Assembly: GCF_026167665.1 (NCBI RefSeq)
Contig: NZ_CP098740.1
Coordinates: 1,984,001 to 2,048,000 of the forward strand
Length of the DNA stretch: 64,000 bases
Direction of reading: 5' to 3'
From: Streptomyces drozdowiczii
Lineage (GTDB): Bacteria > Actinomycetota > Actinomycetes > Streptomycetales > Streptomycetaceae
Each line of letters begins with the position of its first letter. The first letter of the stretch is position 1. The notes under the pieces are model-generated. The model ran no database searches, was not told the DNA's origin, and was given only the letters and a program-made list of their open reading frames with translations. The translations under genes and the position numbers were made by a program. Of the stretch, positions 1-8,128 are shown one piece after another.

Positions 1-533
1 AACCGGAATCTGCCGTGAGCGCTCCCGCCGAGCCGCGGGAGCGCGTAGGCTTCGAGCGTTCGGGCCCCGTCCCGAACACCGGCCACGACCTGACCGAAGC
101 CGGTCTGCCGCGCCGGGGCGGCCAGCAGCACTGGCAGCCCACGGGCCGCGGGAACGGCCGGTCCGGTGGAGCGCAGGAGCGTCCGCAGCAGCAAGAACTG
201 CCGCAGCGGCCGGTCCAGGCGCAGCAGGCCCCCGACGGAAACGCCGGAAACGACGGCTCCGACGACTGGCGCTCGGCCAACGACGAGCGCTGGGAGCGGG
301 CCGAGAAGCTCCGGGAGCCGAAGGCGGGCGGGATAACCCCGTCCGGTCTTCCCCGGCGCGTGCCCAAGGCCAACCTGGTCGAGGGCACCGCCGAACAGAC
401 CCAGCAGGGCGGCCCCCAGGTCTCCCGCGCTCCGGAAGACGTGCGCGGCAGGCTGAGCAACCTGCGGCGCGGTGTCCTCCGGGGACGCAACGCGGGTACG
501 GACACAAGTACTACCTACAACCAGGAGCGTTAG
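1..533 (+). CDS. cvnA: Conservon sensor-kinase-like protein CvnA, C-terminal tail (partial)
   Basis: Only the last ~177 codons are present; the gene enters from the left edge. What remains is a hydrophilic, Gln/Pro/Gly/Arg-rich tail without catalytic motifs, ending in a conserved-looking stretch (GLPRRVPKANLV, then SRAPEDVRGRLSNLRRG) that I know from the C-termini of Streptomyces CvnA proteins. CvnA is the membrane, histidine-kinase-like component of a conservon, a four-gene GPCR-like signalling unit. The assignment rests mainly on what follows: roadblock, DUF742 and GTPase genes in the fixed conservon order, with the next start 1 nt after this stop. A GGAG ribosome-binding site for the next gene lies inside this gene's last codons. 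The kinase domain lies outside the window, so catalytic competence cannot be judged. Confidence 0.85.
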   Translation, partial: PESAVSAPAEPRERVGFERSGPVPNTGHDLTEAGLPRRGGQQHWQPTGRGNGRSGGAQERPQQQELPQRPVQAQQAPDGNAGNDGSDDWRSANDERWERAEKLREPKAGGITPSGLPRRVPKANLVEGTAEQTQQGGPQVSRAPEDVRGRLSNLRRGVLRGRNAGTDTSTTYNQER

Positions 534-534
534 T

Positions 535-957
535 GTGAGCCCGATGAGCCAGGCGGCGCAGAATCTGAACTGGTTGATCACCAACTTCGTGGACAACACC
601 CCCGGGGTGTCGCACACGGTGGTGGTCTCCGCCGACGGACTCCTGCTGGCGATGTCCGAGGGATTCCCGCGGGACCGCGCGGACCAGCTGGCGGCGGTCG
701 CCTCCGGTCTGACCTCGCTGACCGCCGGTGCCTCGCGGATCTTCGAGGGCGGCGCGGTGAATCAGACGGTTGTGGAGATGGAGCGAGGATTCCTCTTCAT
801 CATGTCCGTTTCCGACGGGTCCTCCTTGGCCGTTCTCGCACACCCGGATGCCGACATCGGCCTCATCGGGTACGAAATGGCCCTTCTGGTCGACCGCGCG
901 GGCAGCGTCCTCACTCCGGACCTCCGTGCCGAACTCCAGGGAAGTCTTCTTAACTAG
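535..957 (+). CDS. cvnB: Conservon roadblock/LC7 protein CvnB
   Basis: Encodes 140 aa from GTG 535, chosen because GGAG at 523-526 sits 8 nt upstream and the start follows the cvnA stop by 1 nt; ATG 544 (MSQAAQ) is the alternative. The protein fits a single Roadblock/LC7 fold: LNWLITNFVDNTPGVSHTVVVSADGLLLAMS at the N-terminus (first beta-strands), and a hydrophobic core ending LVDRAGSVLTPDLRAELQ. In conservons this small protein works with the CvnD GTPase, as roadblock proteins do with Ras-like GTPases (MglB with MglA). It has no signal or membrane segment, so it is cytosolic or peripheral through CvnA. Length and order match the family. Confidence 0.95.
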   Translation: MSPMSQAAQNLNWLITNFVDNTPGVSHTVVVSADGLLLAMSEGFPRDRADQLAAVASGLTSLTAGASRIFEGGAVNQTVVEMERGFLFIMSVSDGSSLAVLAHPDADIGLIGYEMALLVDRAGSVLTPDLRAELQGSLLN

Positions 958-1055
958 TCTTATCCAGTAACCAGACAGTGCGTTTCGCGTCACCGCGCCA
1001 TAGGGTGCGGTGGCGCGGTCCACTGGAATCGGGACCGGCAGGCGGAGGAGGAATC

Positions 1056-1709
1056 GTGGGTACACCCCCAGGCGGGCACCAGTACGACGGTGACCGGCAC
1101 ATGCCGGGTGAGCACGGGGACGATCGTTTCAACTTCCCCTCCGCGCCCGGCAGACAGGGCGCGCAGCAGCCTCAGCAGCCCTACCAGCCATACGGGCAGG
1201 GCCAGTACGGCCAGTCGGGGCCCGGCTGGCCGCAGCAGGAGCCCCAGCAGCCCGCGCAGCAGCCGCAGCAGCCGCGTCGCCCGCACCGCTTCGACGCGCC
1301 GCAGCAGCAGCCCCGGATCCAGCCGGTGCAGCCGCGGCGGGCTCCCGAGCCGGCGGCTCCGGCCGCGCACAATCCGCTGGTCCGTCCGTACGCCATGACA
1401 GGTGGCCGGACCCGACCGCGCTACCAACTCGCCATTGAGGCGTTGGTCAGTACCACGGCTGATCCGTCCCGGCTGCAAGGGCAGTTGCCCGAGCACCAGC
1501 GGATCTGCCGGCTGTGCTTCGAGATCAAGTCGGTGGCCGAGATCTCGGCCCTCCTCTCGATCCCCCTCGGCGTGGCCCGGATCCTCGTAGCCGACCTGGC
1601 CGAGGCGGGACTCGTCGCTATCCACCAGCCCGGCGGCGACGAGTCCGCCGGCGGCCAGCCAGATGTGACACTGCTCGAAAGGGTGCTCAGTGGACTTCGC
1701 AAGCTCTAG
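1056..1709 (+). CDS. cvnC: Conservon DUF742 protein CvnC
   Basis: Encodes 217 aa from GTG 1056, preceded by a strong GGCGGAGGAGG (1041-1051). The N-terminal ~110 residues are low complexity, very rich in Gln and Pro. The C-terminal ~110 residues form the DUF742 domain: VRPYAMTGGRTRPRYQLAIEALV, then EHQRICRLCFEIKSVAEISALLSIPLGVARILVADLAE, which reads like a winged-helix fold. The role within conservons is not settled; it is thought to bind the membrane complex. The 3' end overlaps cvnD by 20 nt, suggesting translational coupling. The compositional bias of the N-terminus is usual for this family in Streptomyces and is not a sign of transfer. Confidence 0.95.
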   Translation: MGTPPGGHQYDGDRHMPGEHGDDRFNFPSAPGRQGAQQPQQPYQPYGQGQYGQSGPGWPQQEPQQPAQQPQQPRRPHRFDAPQQQPRIQPVQPRRAPEPAAPAAHNPLVRPYAMTGGRTRPRYQLAIEALVSTTADPSRLQGQLPEHQRICRLCFEIKSVAEISALLSIPLGVARILVADLAEAGLVAIHQPGGDESAGGQPDVTLLERVLSGLRKL

Positions 1710-2271
1710 CGGCGGAGCGGCCCGCTCCACTACCTCGGCGAAGATCGTGGTGGCAGGGGGCTTCGGCGTGGGTAAGACCACGTTTGTCGGTGCCGTCTCG
1801 GAGATCAATCCGCTGCGCACCGAAGCCGTGATGACGTCCGCCTCGGCGGGCATCGACGACCTGACGCACACGGGGGACAAGACCACCACGACGGTGGCGA
1901 TGGACTTCGGCCGCATCACCCTGGACCAGGACCTGATCCTGTACCTCTTCGGTACGCCGGGCCAGGACCGCTTCTGGTTCATGTGGGACGACCTGGTACG
2001 CGGCGCGATCGGCGCCGTCGTCCTGGTGGACACCCGCCGTCTCGCGGACTGCTTCCCGGCGGTCGACTACTTCGAGAACAGCGGGCTGCCGTTCGTCATC
2101 GCCCTCAACGGCTTCGACGGCCACCAGCCGTACACGCCGGACGAGGTGCGCGAAGCGCTTCAGATCGGGCCGGACACGCCGATCCTGACGACGGATGCGC
2201 GGCATCGGGCGGATGCGAAGAGTGCGTTGATCACGTTGGTGGAGCATGCGCTGATGGCGCGCCTGCGGTAG
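1690..2271 (+). CDS. cvnD: Conservon Ras-like GTPase CvnD
   Basis: Encodes 193 aa from GTG 1690. GTPase motifs are clear: P-loop GGFGVGKT around residues 23-30, switch-II-like LFGTPGQDRFWFMW in place of DTAGQ, and LNGFDG as the NKxD-like motif. It is the small GTPase of the conservon, expected to cycle at the membrane with CvnB as partner. The gene overlaps cvnC by 20 nt and ends the operon, followed by a perfect hairpin. No cytochrome P450 gene follows, although some conservons carry one. The neighbour on the far side is accE, on the opposite strand. Confidence 0.95.
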   Translation: MDFASSSGGAARSTTSAKIVVAGGFGVGKTTFVGAVSEINPLRTEAVMTSASAGIDDLTHTGDKTTTTVAMDFGRITLDQDLILYLFGTPGQDRFWFMWDDLVRGAIGAVVLVDTRRLADCFPAVDYFENSGLPFVIALNGFDGHQPYTPDEVREALQIGPDTPILTTDARHRADAKSALITLVEHALMARLR

Positions 2272-2283
2272 GTGCTCCTGGTA

Positions 2284-2328
2284 CGCCGAGGGCCCCGCAC
2301 TCCTGGAGTGCGGGGCCCTCGGCGTTTT
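2284..2328 (+). terminator. Intrinsic terminator after the conservon
   Basis: Two perfect 20-bp inverted arms, 2284-2303 and 2305-2324, leave effectively a CCTGG loop and are followed by TTTT (2325-2328). It lies 12 nt after the cvnD stop and faces accE on the other strand, so it probably ends transcription from both sides. Confidence 0.85.
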
Positions 2329-2413
2329 GCCGCTCGGCCTGGCGGCCTTGCTTGTCCTCAATCGCCGGACGGGCTTGAACGTGCCCGGCCTCGGATTGTG
2401 CCTGCGGGCTGAC

Positions 2414-2617
2414 TCAGCCCTGCCAGCTGTGCGGGGCGCGGAAGCCCGGGGTGCGTTCCAGGCGGCGCCAGGCGGCCGTGTTGCGGACCCGGGTGGGGGC
2501 GGCGGCCGGCTGGGCGGCGGCGCGGGCGAGGAGGACCGCGGTGATCGCGGCCAGTTCCTCGGGGTCCGCGAGGCCCTTCTCGACGCGCAGCACGGATTCG
2601 GCGGTGGCAGTGGTCAT
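2414..2617 (-). CDS. accE: Acyl-CoA carboxylase epsilon subunit
   Basis: Encodes 67 aa. The sequence has the hallmarks of the actinobacterial AccE/PccE family: VLRVEKGLADPEELAAITAVLLAR at the N-terminus, an Ala/Pro-rich middle, and a C-terminal RTPGFRAPHSWQG. Epsilon subunits bind the beta (carboxyltransferase) subunit and raise the activity of actinobacterial acetyl- and propionyl-CoA carboxylases. It lies 18 nt downstream of accB on the same strand, so the two are co-transcribed. ATG 2617 is preceded by a GGAG-type site formed by the end of accB. From memory, the S. coelicolor accB-accE pair has the same arrangement. Confidence 0.95.
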   Translation of the reverse strand: MTTATAESVLRVEKGLADPEELAAITAVLLARAAAQPAAAPTRVRNTAAWRRLERTPGFRAPHSWQG

Positions 2618-2635
2618 GAGTGGTGTCTCCGTCTT

Positions 2636-4219
2636 CTACTGCGGCGGGTTGCCGTGCTTGCGGGCCGGCAGGTCGGCGTGCTTGGTGCGGAGCATCGCGA
2701 GCGAGGCGATCAGGACCTCGCGCGTCTCGGCCGGGTCGATGACGTCGTCGACCAGGCCGCGCTCGGCGGCGTAGTAGGGGTGCATCAGCTCGGTCTTGTA
2801 CTCCTTGACCATGCGGGTCCGCATGGCCTCGGGGTCCTCGGCCTCCGCGATCTGCCGGCGGAAGATGACGTTGGCGGCGCCCTCCGCGCCCATCACGGCG
2901 ATCTCGTTGGTGGGCCAGGCGTAGGTGAGGTCCGCACCGATGGACTGGCTGTCCATGACGATGTAGGCGCCGCCGTACGCCTTGCGCAGGATCAGGGAGA
3001 TCCGCGGCACCGTCGCGTTGCAGTACGCGTAGAGCAGCTTCGCGCCGTGCCGGATGATCCCACCGTGCTCCTGATCGACGCCGGGCAGGAAGCCGGGTAC
3101 GTCCAGAAGAGTGATGATGGGGATGTTGAAGGCGTCACACATCTGGACGAATCGCGCGGCCTTCTCGGACGCCTCGATGTCCAGCACGCCGGCCAGGGCC
3201 TGGGGCTGGTTGGCGACGATGCCGACGACCTGGCCGTCCATCCGGGCCAGGGCGCAGATGATGTTGCGGGCCCAGCGCTCGTGGACCTCCAGGTAGTCGC
3301 CGTCGTCGACGAGTTCCTCGATGACCTTGTGCATGTCGTACGGGCGGTTGCCGTCGGCCGGGACCAGGTCCAGGAGGGCGTCGCCGCGCCGGTCCGCCGG
3401 GTCGTCGCTCGCCGCGGTGGGCGGGTTCTCCCGGTTGTTGGAGGGCAGCATCCCGATGAGGTACCGGACCTCGGCGATGCAGGTCTCCTCGTCGTCGTAC
3501 GCGAAGTGCGCGACGCCCGAGGTCTCGGCGTGGACGTCCGCGCCGCCCAGGCCGTTCTGGGTGATCTCCTCGCCGGTGACCGCCTTCACGACGTCCGGAC
3601 CGGTGATGAACATCTGCGAGGTCTCACGGACCATGAAGACGAAGTCGGTGAGGGCGGGGCTGTAGGCCGCACCGCCCGCGCACGGGCCGAGCATCACGCT
3701 GATCTGCGGGATGACCCCGGAGGCGCGCGTGTTGCGCTGGAAGATCCCGCCGTACCCGGCGAGCGCCGAGACACCCTCCTGGATACGGGCGCCCGCGCCG
3801 TCGTTCAGGGACACCAGCGGCGCACCGGCCGAGATGGCCATGTCCATGATCTTGTGGATCTTCGTCGCGTGCGCCTCGCCCAGCGCCCCGCCGAAGATCC
3901 GGAAGTCGTGCGCGTACACGAAGACCGTCCGGCCCTCCACCGTCCCCCAGCCGGTGACGACGCCGTCGGTGTACGGCTTCTTCGCCTCCAGGCCGAAACC
4001 CGTCGCCCGGTGGCGGCGCAGCTGCTCGACCTCGTGGAAGGAACCCGGGTCGAGAAGCAGCTCGATGCGCTCGTGGGCGGTCAGCTTGCCCTTGGCGTGC
4101 TGTGCCTCGGTGGCCCGGTCACTGGGTCCGCGCCGGGCCTGCTCGCGCAGCGCCAGCAGTTCGGCGACACGGCCGCGGGTGTCGCTCGGCTCGCCCTGGG
4201 TTTCGTCCACAACGGTCAT
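2636..4219 (-). CDS. accB: Acyl-CoA carboxylase beta subunit (carboxyltransferase)
   Basis: Encodes 527 aa, the usual length for actinobacterial AccB/AccD/PccB carboxyltransferases. It transfers CO2 from biotin on the alpha subunit to acetyl- or propionyl-CoA, giving malonyl- or methylmalonyl-CoA for fatty-acid and polyketide synthesis. Visible landmarks are GKLTAHERIELLLDPGSF near the N-terminus, the oxyanion-forming GAGARIQEGV with GPCAGGAAYSPAL in the first crotonase half, and RKAYGGAYIVMDSQSIGAD with AVMGAEGAANV in the second. The biotin-bearing alpha subunit is not in the window, as is usual because it is encoded elsewhere. The partner accE follows directly. Substrate preference cannot be read with certainty; the neighbouring accE favours the acetyl-CoA carboxylase role. 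Confidence 0.93.
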   Translation of the reverse strand: MTVVDETQGEPSDTRGRVAELLALREQARRGPSDRATEAQHAKGKLTAHERIELLLDPGSFHEVEQLRRHRATGFGLEAKKPYTDGVVTGWGTVEGRTVFVYAHDFRIFGGALGEAHATKIHKIMDMAISAGAPLVSLNDGAGARIQEGVSALAGYGGIFQRNTRASGVIPQISVMLGPCAGGAAYSPALTDFVFMVRETSQMFITGPDVVKAVTGEEITQNGLGGADVHAETSGVAHFAYDDEETCIAEVRYLIGMLPSNNRENPPTAASDDPADRRGDALLDLVPADGNRPYDMHKVIEELVDDGDYLEVHERWARNIICALARMDGQVVGIVANQPQALAGVLDIEASEKAARFVQMCDAFNIPIITLLDVPGFLPGVDQEHGGIIRHGAKLLYAYCNATVPRISLILRKAYGGAYIVMDSQSIGADLTYAWPTNEIAVMGAEGAANVIFRRQIAEAEDPEAMRTRMVKEYKTELMHPYYAAERGLVDDVIDPAETREVLIASLAMLRTKHADLPARKHGNPPQ

Positions 4220-4351
4220 GTAACGACCCTACGAACCCCGCCAAGAAAATCCTGCCGTCGACTCCGTACAGTCTCCTGCCCGGTTTACTGGTGGAGCCTG
4301 ACAGAAGGCCGGGCTCATGCAGGCGAAGTACCAGCCGGTACCGGGTTCCTC

Positions 4352-4368
4352 TTGTGGAGGTCCCACAA
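4352..4368. promoter_or_regulatory. Inverted repeat upstream of accB (possible operator)
   Basis: TTGTGG-N5-CCACAA (4352-4357 and 4363-4368) lies in the gap between the solute-binding gene and accB, about 130 bp upstream of the accB start. The symmetric 6-bp arms and position suit a regulator site for the carboxylase genes, but no regulator is encoded nearby. Confidence 0.35.
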
Positions 4369-4373
4369 AGGGT

Positions 4374-5621
4374 TCACTGTGGCCTGCCGCACACCCCGGT
4401 GAGCCGGGGGACGCGGGCCAGCTGGGCGTCCTGCACCTTCTGGATGTCCTCCAGGCGCGGGAGCACCGGCTCGTCCGGGTGCGCCACGGTCAGCAGCACC
4501 GCCTCGTAGAACGCGTCCCGCACCGCCGCCGGCATGACGTCCGAGGCGTCCAGGCACAACGGCACCCGCTGGTCCGTGAGCCGGCGCCCGACCTCGCGCT
4601 CCACCTCGCCCTCGCGGGCCGGGACCGCGGAATTGGCCGAAAAGACCCCGCCCTCGCGGCCCCACCGCTCCTGGGCCTTCTCGGACGTGAGGCGCCGGAT
4701 CATCGTACGGGCCCGCTCACCGTCCCCGAACAGCGCGGCGAAGTCCGCCGACACCTCGTGGGCCTTCACGGTGGAGGAGCCGCCGGGCAGCAGCCGTGCC
4801 GAGTCCGTGAAGGACGCCCCGGACCTGCGGTCCCCGTAGAACGCGCGGGCGAAGGAGCCCTGGTGTTCCAGGGAGCAGCCCCCGCCGCCGTCGAAGAGCA
4901 GCCCGTGTCCGCCGGCCGGGCCGCGGTGGTCCCTGGTCAGGATCCGTCGGCGCTCCTCGCGCGAGCCCTGGGCGAGCAGGTGCGCCCAGGTGGTCCAGGC
5001 GGTGACGACGTGCGGGGCGGTCCAGGGCAGGTCGCCGGTGGCCCAGCGCGCGTACTGCACCGGGCCCGCCTGCTGGAGGAGCAGATCCTCGATCCAGTCG
5101 CTGCCGGGCCAGCCGGAGGAGCCGTCGTCGCCCATGGCGACGCACCAGGCGTCCAGGGGTGCCGGGGAGGACGGCGGGGTCTCGCCCTCGCGGTGCCAGA
5201 CGATGGACTTGAGGTCGACCTTGAGCGGCACCCAGAGGTCCTTCTCTATGCCCTCGGCCTCCGGCAGCCACGGGTTGCCGTACTCCTCGGGGTCGTAGAG
5301 GTCCGTGAGCGGCTTGAGCCGGTTGTCGGCGGCGTACTCGACGAGTTCGCCGACGCCGGGCAGGATCGCGATGTCCGGCGGGTCGCCGGCCTGCACCTCG
5401 GCGAGCAGCACCTCGCGGGTGGCCGCGGTGCCCTGGTAGGTGTACGGGATGCCGAAGCCGTCCAGGACGTCCTTGAACTGCCGTTCCTGCGCGTCGGTCC
5501 AGGGGCCGAGGATCGTCACCCTCGGTACGGCGTCGCTGCCGCCGGGGGCCGCGAGGCCGCATCCCGCGGCGGTCAGGAGCAGGGCGAGGACGAGCGGGAG
5601 CGCCCGGGACCGCCGTCTCAT
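4374..5621 (-). CDS. Extracellular solute-binding lipoprotein (GlnH-position in the PknG-like cluster)
   Basis: Encodes 415 aa from ATG 5621, whose ATGA overlaps the upstream gene's stop. The N-terminus is a lipoprotein signal: RRRSRAL, a hydrophobic core, then LTAAGC with Cys ~20 as lipidation site. The mature part resembles ABC-type sugar/peptide-binding proteins (VTILGPWTDAQERQFKDVLDG, then GDPPDIAILPGVGELVEYA), so it should fold as a two-lobed periplasmic-type binding protein anchored outside the membrane. No ABC permease or ATPase genes accompany it. Instead it ends an operon with a four-helix membrane protein and a PknG-like kinase. I infer that it is a ligand sensor and not an importer, as described for mycobacterial GlnH, though it belongs to a different binding-protein family. 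The ligand is unknown. Confidence 0.75.
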   Translation of the reverse strand: MRRRSRALPLVLALLLTAAGCGLAAPGGSDAVPRVTILGPWTDAQERQFKDVLDGFGIPYTYQGTAATREVLLAEVQAGDPPDIAILPGVGELVEYAADNRLKPLTDLYDPEEYGNPWLPEAEGIEKDLWVPLKVDLKSIVWHREGETPPSSPAPLDAWCVAMGDDGSSGWPGSDWIEDLLLQQAGPVQYARWATGDLPWTAPHVVTAWTTWAHLLAQGSREERRRILTRDHRGPAGGHGLLFDGGGGCSLEHQGSFARAFYGDRRSGASFTDSARLLPGGSSTVKAHEVSADFAALFGDGERARTMIRRLTSEKAQERWGREGGVFSANSAVPAREGEVEREVGRRLTDQRVPLCLDASDVMPAAVRDAFYEAVLLTVAHPDEPVLPRLEDIQKVQDAQLARVPRLTGVCGRPQ

Positions 5622-6676
5622 CCGGCCCTCCAGTAGTAGTCGGCGTTGAGCCTGCGGCTGAGCCCGGCGGCCGGCAGCAGGAGGACCAGGGCGCCCGCGC
5701 CGAGCGCGCCGTAGTAGGTCCAGCTCTGCCAGCTGCGGGCGGCCAGTCCGTCGCGCAGTTCGGTGGAGGCGCGGGTGACGTACTGCTGGGCGTCGGCGAG
5801 GCGGTCCGGCGCGCGGGCCGTGTCCCCGGCCCGTACGAGGGGGTCGCTCGCGGTGTCCTCGATCCGGACCAGCTGCCGGCGCGCCGCGTCCAGCCGCTCC
5901 TGGGTGGCGGCGGTCGCCCACAGCGGTACGACGGCGAGGGCGACGGCCACCAGGAGCGTCGGCAGCAGCCACGGGTCCAGGCTGCGCCCGCAGCGGCGGC
6001 GCAGCAGCGCCAGCGCGCTGAGGGTGGTCAGGGTGAGGACGAGGAGGCCCAGTTCGGCGACGGCCCAGCCGGTGACCTGGAGGGGGCCGAGGGTGCTGGT
6101 CCGGGTCATCCGGCGCATCTGGTGCTCCTGGAGGACGTCGAGGCGGGGCACGACGCCGGTGCCCGGCCGGTTCAGCTGGCGCTCAGCCTCGCTCATCTTC
6201 TGGCGCTGCATCAGGTCGTCGTCCACGTACTTCACGGTCCCGGGCGTGATGGAGCCGCTGTACGAGGTGAGCACGCCGGTGACGGTCGCCAGGACGCCCC
6301 GGCCGCGCTCGCCGTCGATCTGGACGTCGGAGAGCCGGGACAGGCCCTGGCCGGCGGCGGAGAGCTGGGCCTCGTAGCGGGCGCCGGCCCCGACGACCTC
6401 ATCGATCCCGAAGCGCACGGAGACCTCGGCCTCCTGGTGGGCGCGGAGCAGGGCGAGCTGGGTCGCCGAGACGCCCTGGACGGCGGGGGCGGCGTGGGTG
6501 CGCATCTCACCGGCCGCGTTCTGGACCTCCCGGTACGAGACGAGGAGGGCGGTCATCGAGACGAGCGCGGCGAGCACGATGACCGCCAGGTGGAGTTCGA
6601 GCAGCCGTCTGGTGCGGGAGCCGCTGAACCGGCGGGCCCGGAACGCGCGCGTCCAGTGGGTGGGCCGGGGCCTCAC
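5618..6676 (-). CDS. Four-helix membrane protein with extracytoplasmic loop (GlnX-like)
   Basis: Encodes 352 aa from GTG 6676, which overlaps the VWA gene's stop by GTGA. After a basic N-terminus there is a membrane helix at about residues 28-50 (LELHLAVIVLAALVSMTALL), a loop of roughly 120 residues that should lie outside, two closely spaced helices (GWAVAELGLLVLTLTTLSAL and WLLPTLLVAVALAVVPLWA), a second ~70-residue outer segment, and a last helix near the C-terminus (YYGALGAGALVLLLPAAGL). There is no kinase, HAMP or transporter motif. Layout, and position between a PknG-like kinase and a binding lipoprotein, match mycobacterial GlnX, which relays ligand binding to PknG. Sequence similarity to GlnX has not been tested; the name describes architecture only. 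Confidence 0.65.
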   Translation of the reverse strand: MRPRPTHWTRAFRARRFSGSRTRRLLELHLAVIVLAALVSMTALLVSYREVQNAAGEMRTHAAPAVQGVSATQLALLRAHQEAEVSVRFGIDEVVGAGARYEAQLSAAGQGLSRLSDVQIDGERGRGVLATVTGVLTSYSGSITPGTVKYVDDDLMQRQKMSEAERQLNRPGTGVVPRLDVLQEHQMRRMTRTSTLGPLQVTGWAVAELGLLVLTLTTLSALALLRRRCGRSLDPWLLPTLLVAVALAVVPLWATAATQERLDAARRQLVRIEDTASDPLVRAGDTARAPDRLADAQQYVTRASTELRDGLAARSWQSWTYYGALGAGALVLLLPAAGLSRRLNADYYWRAG

Positions 6677-8070
6677 AGGCGCCTCCCGCAGGCGATGCAG
6701 TACCGGGCGCCCGGTCCGGCGGGGTGGCGGCAGCCGGGGCACTTGCCGGGCGGCCCCTCGGCGTGCGCGGGCAGGTCGAGCAGGGGGCCGGAGGCGACCT
6801 GGAGCCGCCCCTCGCGCACGGTCCCCCGGTCGACGGTGGGGCCGACGCGGACCAGGCCCCGCGCCCCGTCCACGATGTCGGCCACGGTGCGGACCTTGGT
6901 GAGGACCCAGTCGGCGCCGATCTCGTGGGCCAGCCGGACGGCGAGCCCGAACTGCCGCTCGGCCTCCTCGCGGCTCATCGGGTCCAGCGCCGCGTAGCCC
7001 CGTTCGAGCGCGGTCCGCATCCGGGTCGCGGCGTTCATCGCGTCGACCGTGCCTCCCCCACCGCCGCCCGCGCCCACGGCGACCCCGGGCGGCAGCCAGC
7101 GGACCACGAGCGGCGCGGTGGCGTCGCCGACGGAGACCGTGGCGAGCTGGAGCAGCACGCCGAGCGGGTCGGCGCTCGCGTCCGCGCGTACGGCGAGCAG
7201 GTAGTCCCGGGTGCCCGGCTCCCACTGGTGGGTGGCGAAGTCGTACCGGTGCGGGTGCTCCGGCGCGGTCGCCGGTACGAGGGCGTGCTGCCGGGGCTGC
7301 CGTTCGCTGAGCGCGACCCCGGTCACGGCGGGGCGGCCGGTAACGGTGACCGGCAGTTCGGGGCTCAGGACCCGGCGCAGCCGCCGCAGCGCCCCGGTGA
7401 CGGCGGGCGCGAACCGGTCGGGCGCGGTGTCGGCCGTGCCGTGCAGCCCTTCGGTGAGGGCGAGCAGCGGTGCCGGGTCCCAGTCCACGCCGAGCGCGAG
7501 CACGTCCGCGCTGAACTCCCCCCGGCACGCGGCGATCCCGGCCGCGAGGTCCGCCTCGCCCGCCGGGTCGTGCCCGGCGCCGTCGGTGACGAGGATCAGG
7601 TGCCGTACGGGCAGGGGGCGTTGGCCGAAGAGCGTCCGGGCGGCGGTGAGCCAGGACCCGTACCCGGGCGGCGGCCGTTCGTCCGGGGTCGGCGCGATAC
7701 GCCCCACGCTGAACGCGGCGCGCCGCTTCTCGTCGGTGTCCGCGAGCGCCCAGGGCCCGCGCAGCGGGTAGCACCGGCCGGGCCCGTCGTCCCCGGCGCC
7801 CCCGAGCACCGCGAACGACAGCCCGTCGGGCAGTGCGCGCAGGGCGGCGGCGAGCGCGGCGGCGGCGTCCTGTCGGCGCGCCGGGCCGACGTCCAGCGCG
7901 AGGACGACGGCGAGTTCGGTGGCGGGCCGCTGGTCCCGGGGCCCGGTGCCGATGGCCTTGACGCGCACATGGGCGTCGATCCGGGTGTCGTGGTGCGGCT
8001 GCTGGTCGCACCGCACGTCGACGGACACGGCGAAGCCGAGCCCGGTCGGCGACGGGTCGGGAGCGGCCAT
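6673..8070 (-). CDS. VWA-domain protein with C-terminal zinc ribbon
   Basis: Encodes 465 aa. A von Willebrand factor A-like domain spans roughly residues 50-215 (ELAVVLALDVG, then LPVRHLILVTDGAGHD). The metal-site motif that is normally DxSxS reads DVGPA, so the usual serine ligands are missing and metal-dependent binding may be lost. A beta-rich middle with a Gly run (VGAGGGGGG) follows, then a helical region, and the C-terminus is a four-cysteine zinc ribbon (CPGCRHPAGPG, then YCIACGRRL). It has no signal peptide or membrane segment. It lies between the kinase and membrane-protein genes and overlaps the latter by 4 nt, so it is probably a cytosolic adaptor or kinase substrate within this unit. 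This role is inferred from context. Confidence 0.75.
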   Translation of the reverse strand: MAAPDPSPTGLGFAVSVDVRCDQQPHHDTRIDAHVRVKAIGTGPRDQRPATELAVVLALDVGPARRQDAAAALAAALRALPDGLSFAVLGGAGDDGPGRCYPLRGPWALADTDEKRRAAFSVGRIAPTPDERPPPGYGSWLTAARTLFGQRPLPVRHLILVTDGAGHDPAGEADLAAGIAACRGEFSADVLALGVDWDPAPLLALTEGLHGTADTAPDRFAPAVTGALRRLRRVLSPELPVTVTGRPAVTGVALSERQPRQHALVPATAPEHPHRYDFATHQWEPGTRDYLLAVRADASADPLGVLLQLATVSVGDATAPLVVRWLPPGVAVGAGGGGGGTVDAMNAATRMRTALERGYAALDPMSREEAERQFGLAVRLAHEIGADWVLTKVRTVADIVDGARGLVRVGPTVDRGTVREGRLQVASGPLLDLPAHAEGPPGKCPGCRHPAGPGARYCIACGRRL

Positions 8071-8128
8071 GAGGGGATCTCCAGGGGGGTACGGAGTGGG
8101 GGCGGGCGGGGCGGGGTCCGACGCCCCC

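Noticed and set aside
2327..4402. 691-codon plus-strand open frame opposite accB
   Set aside because: Shadow of accB/accE, which have full family signatures on the minus strand.
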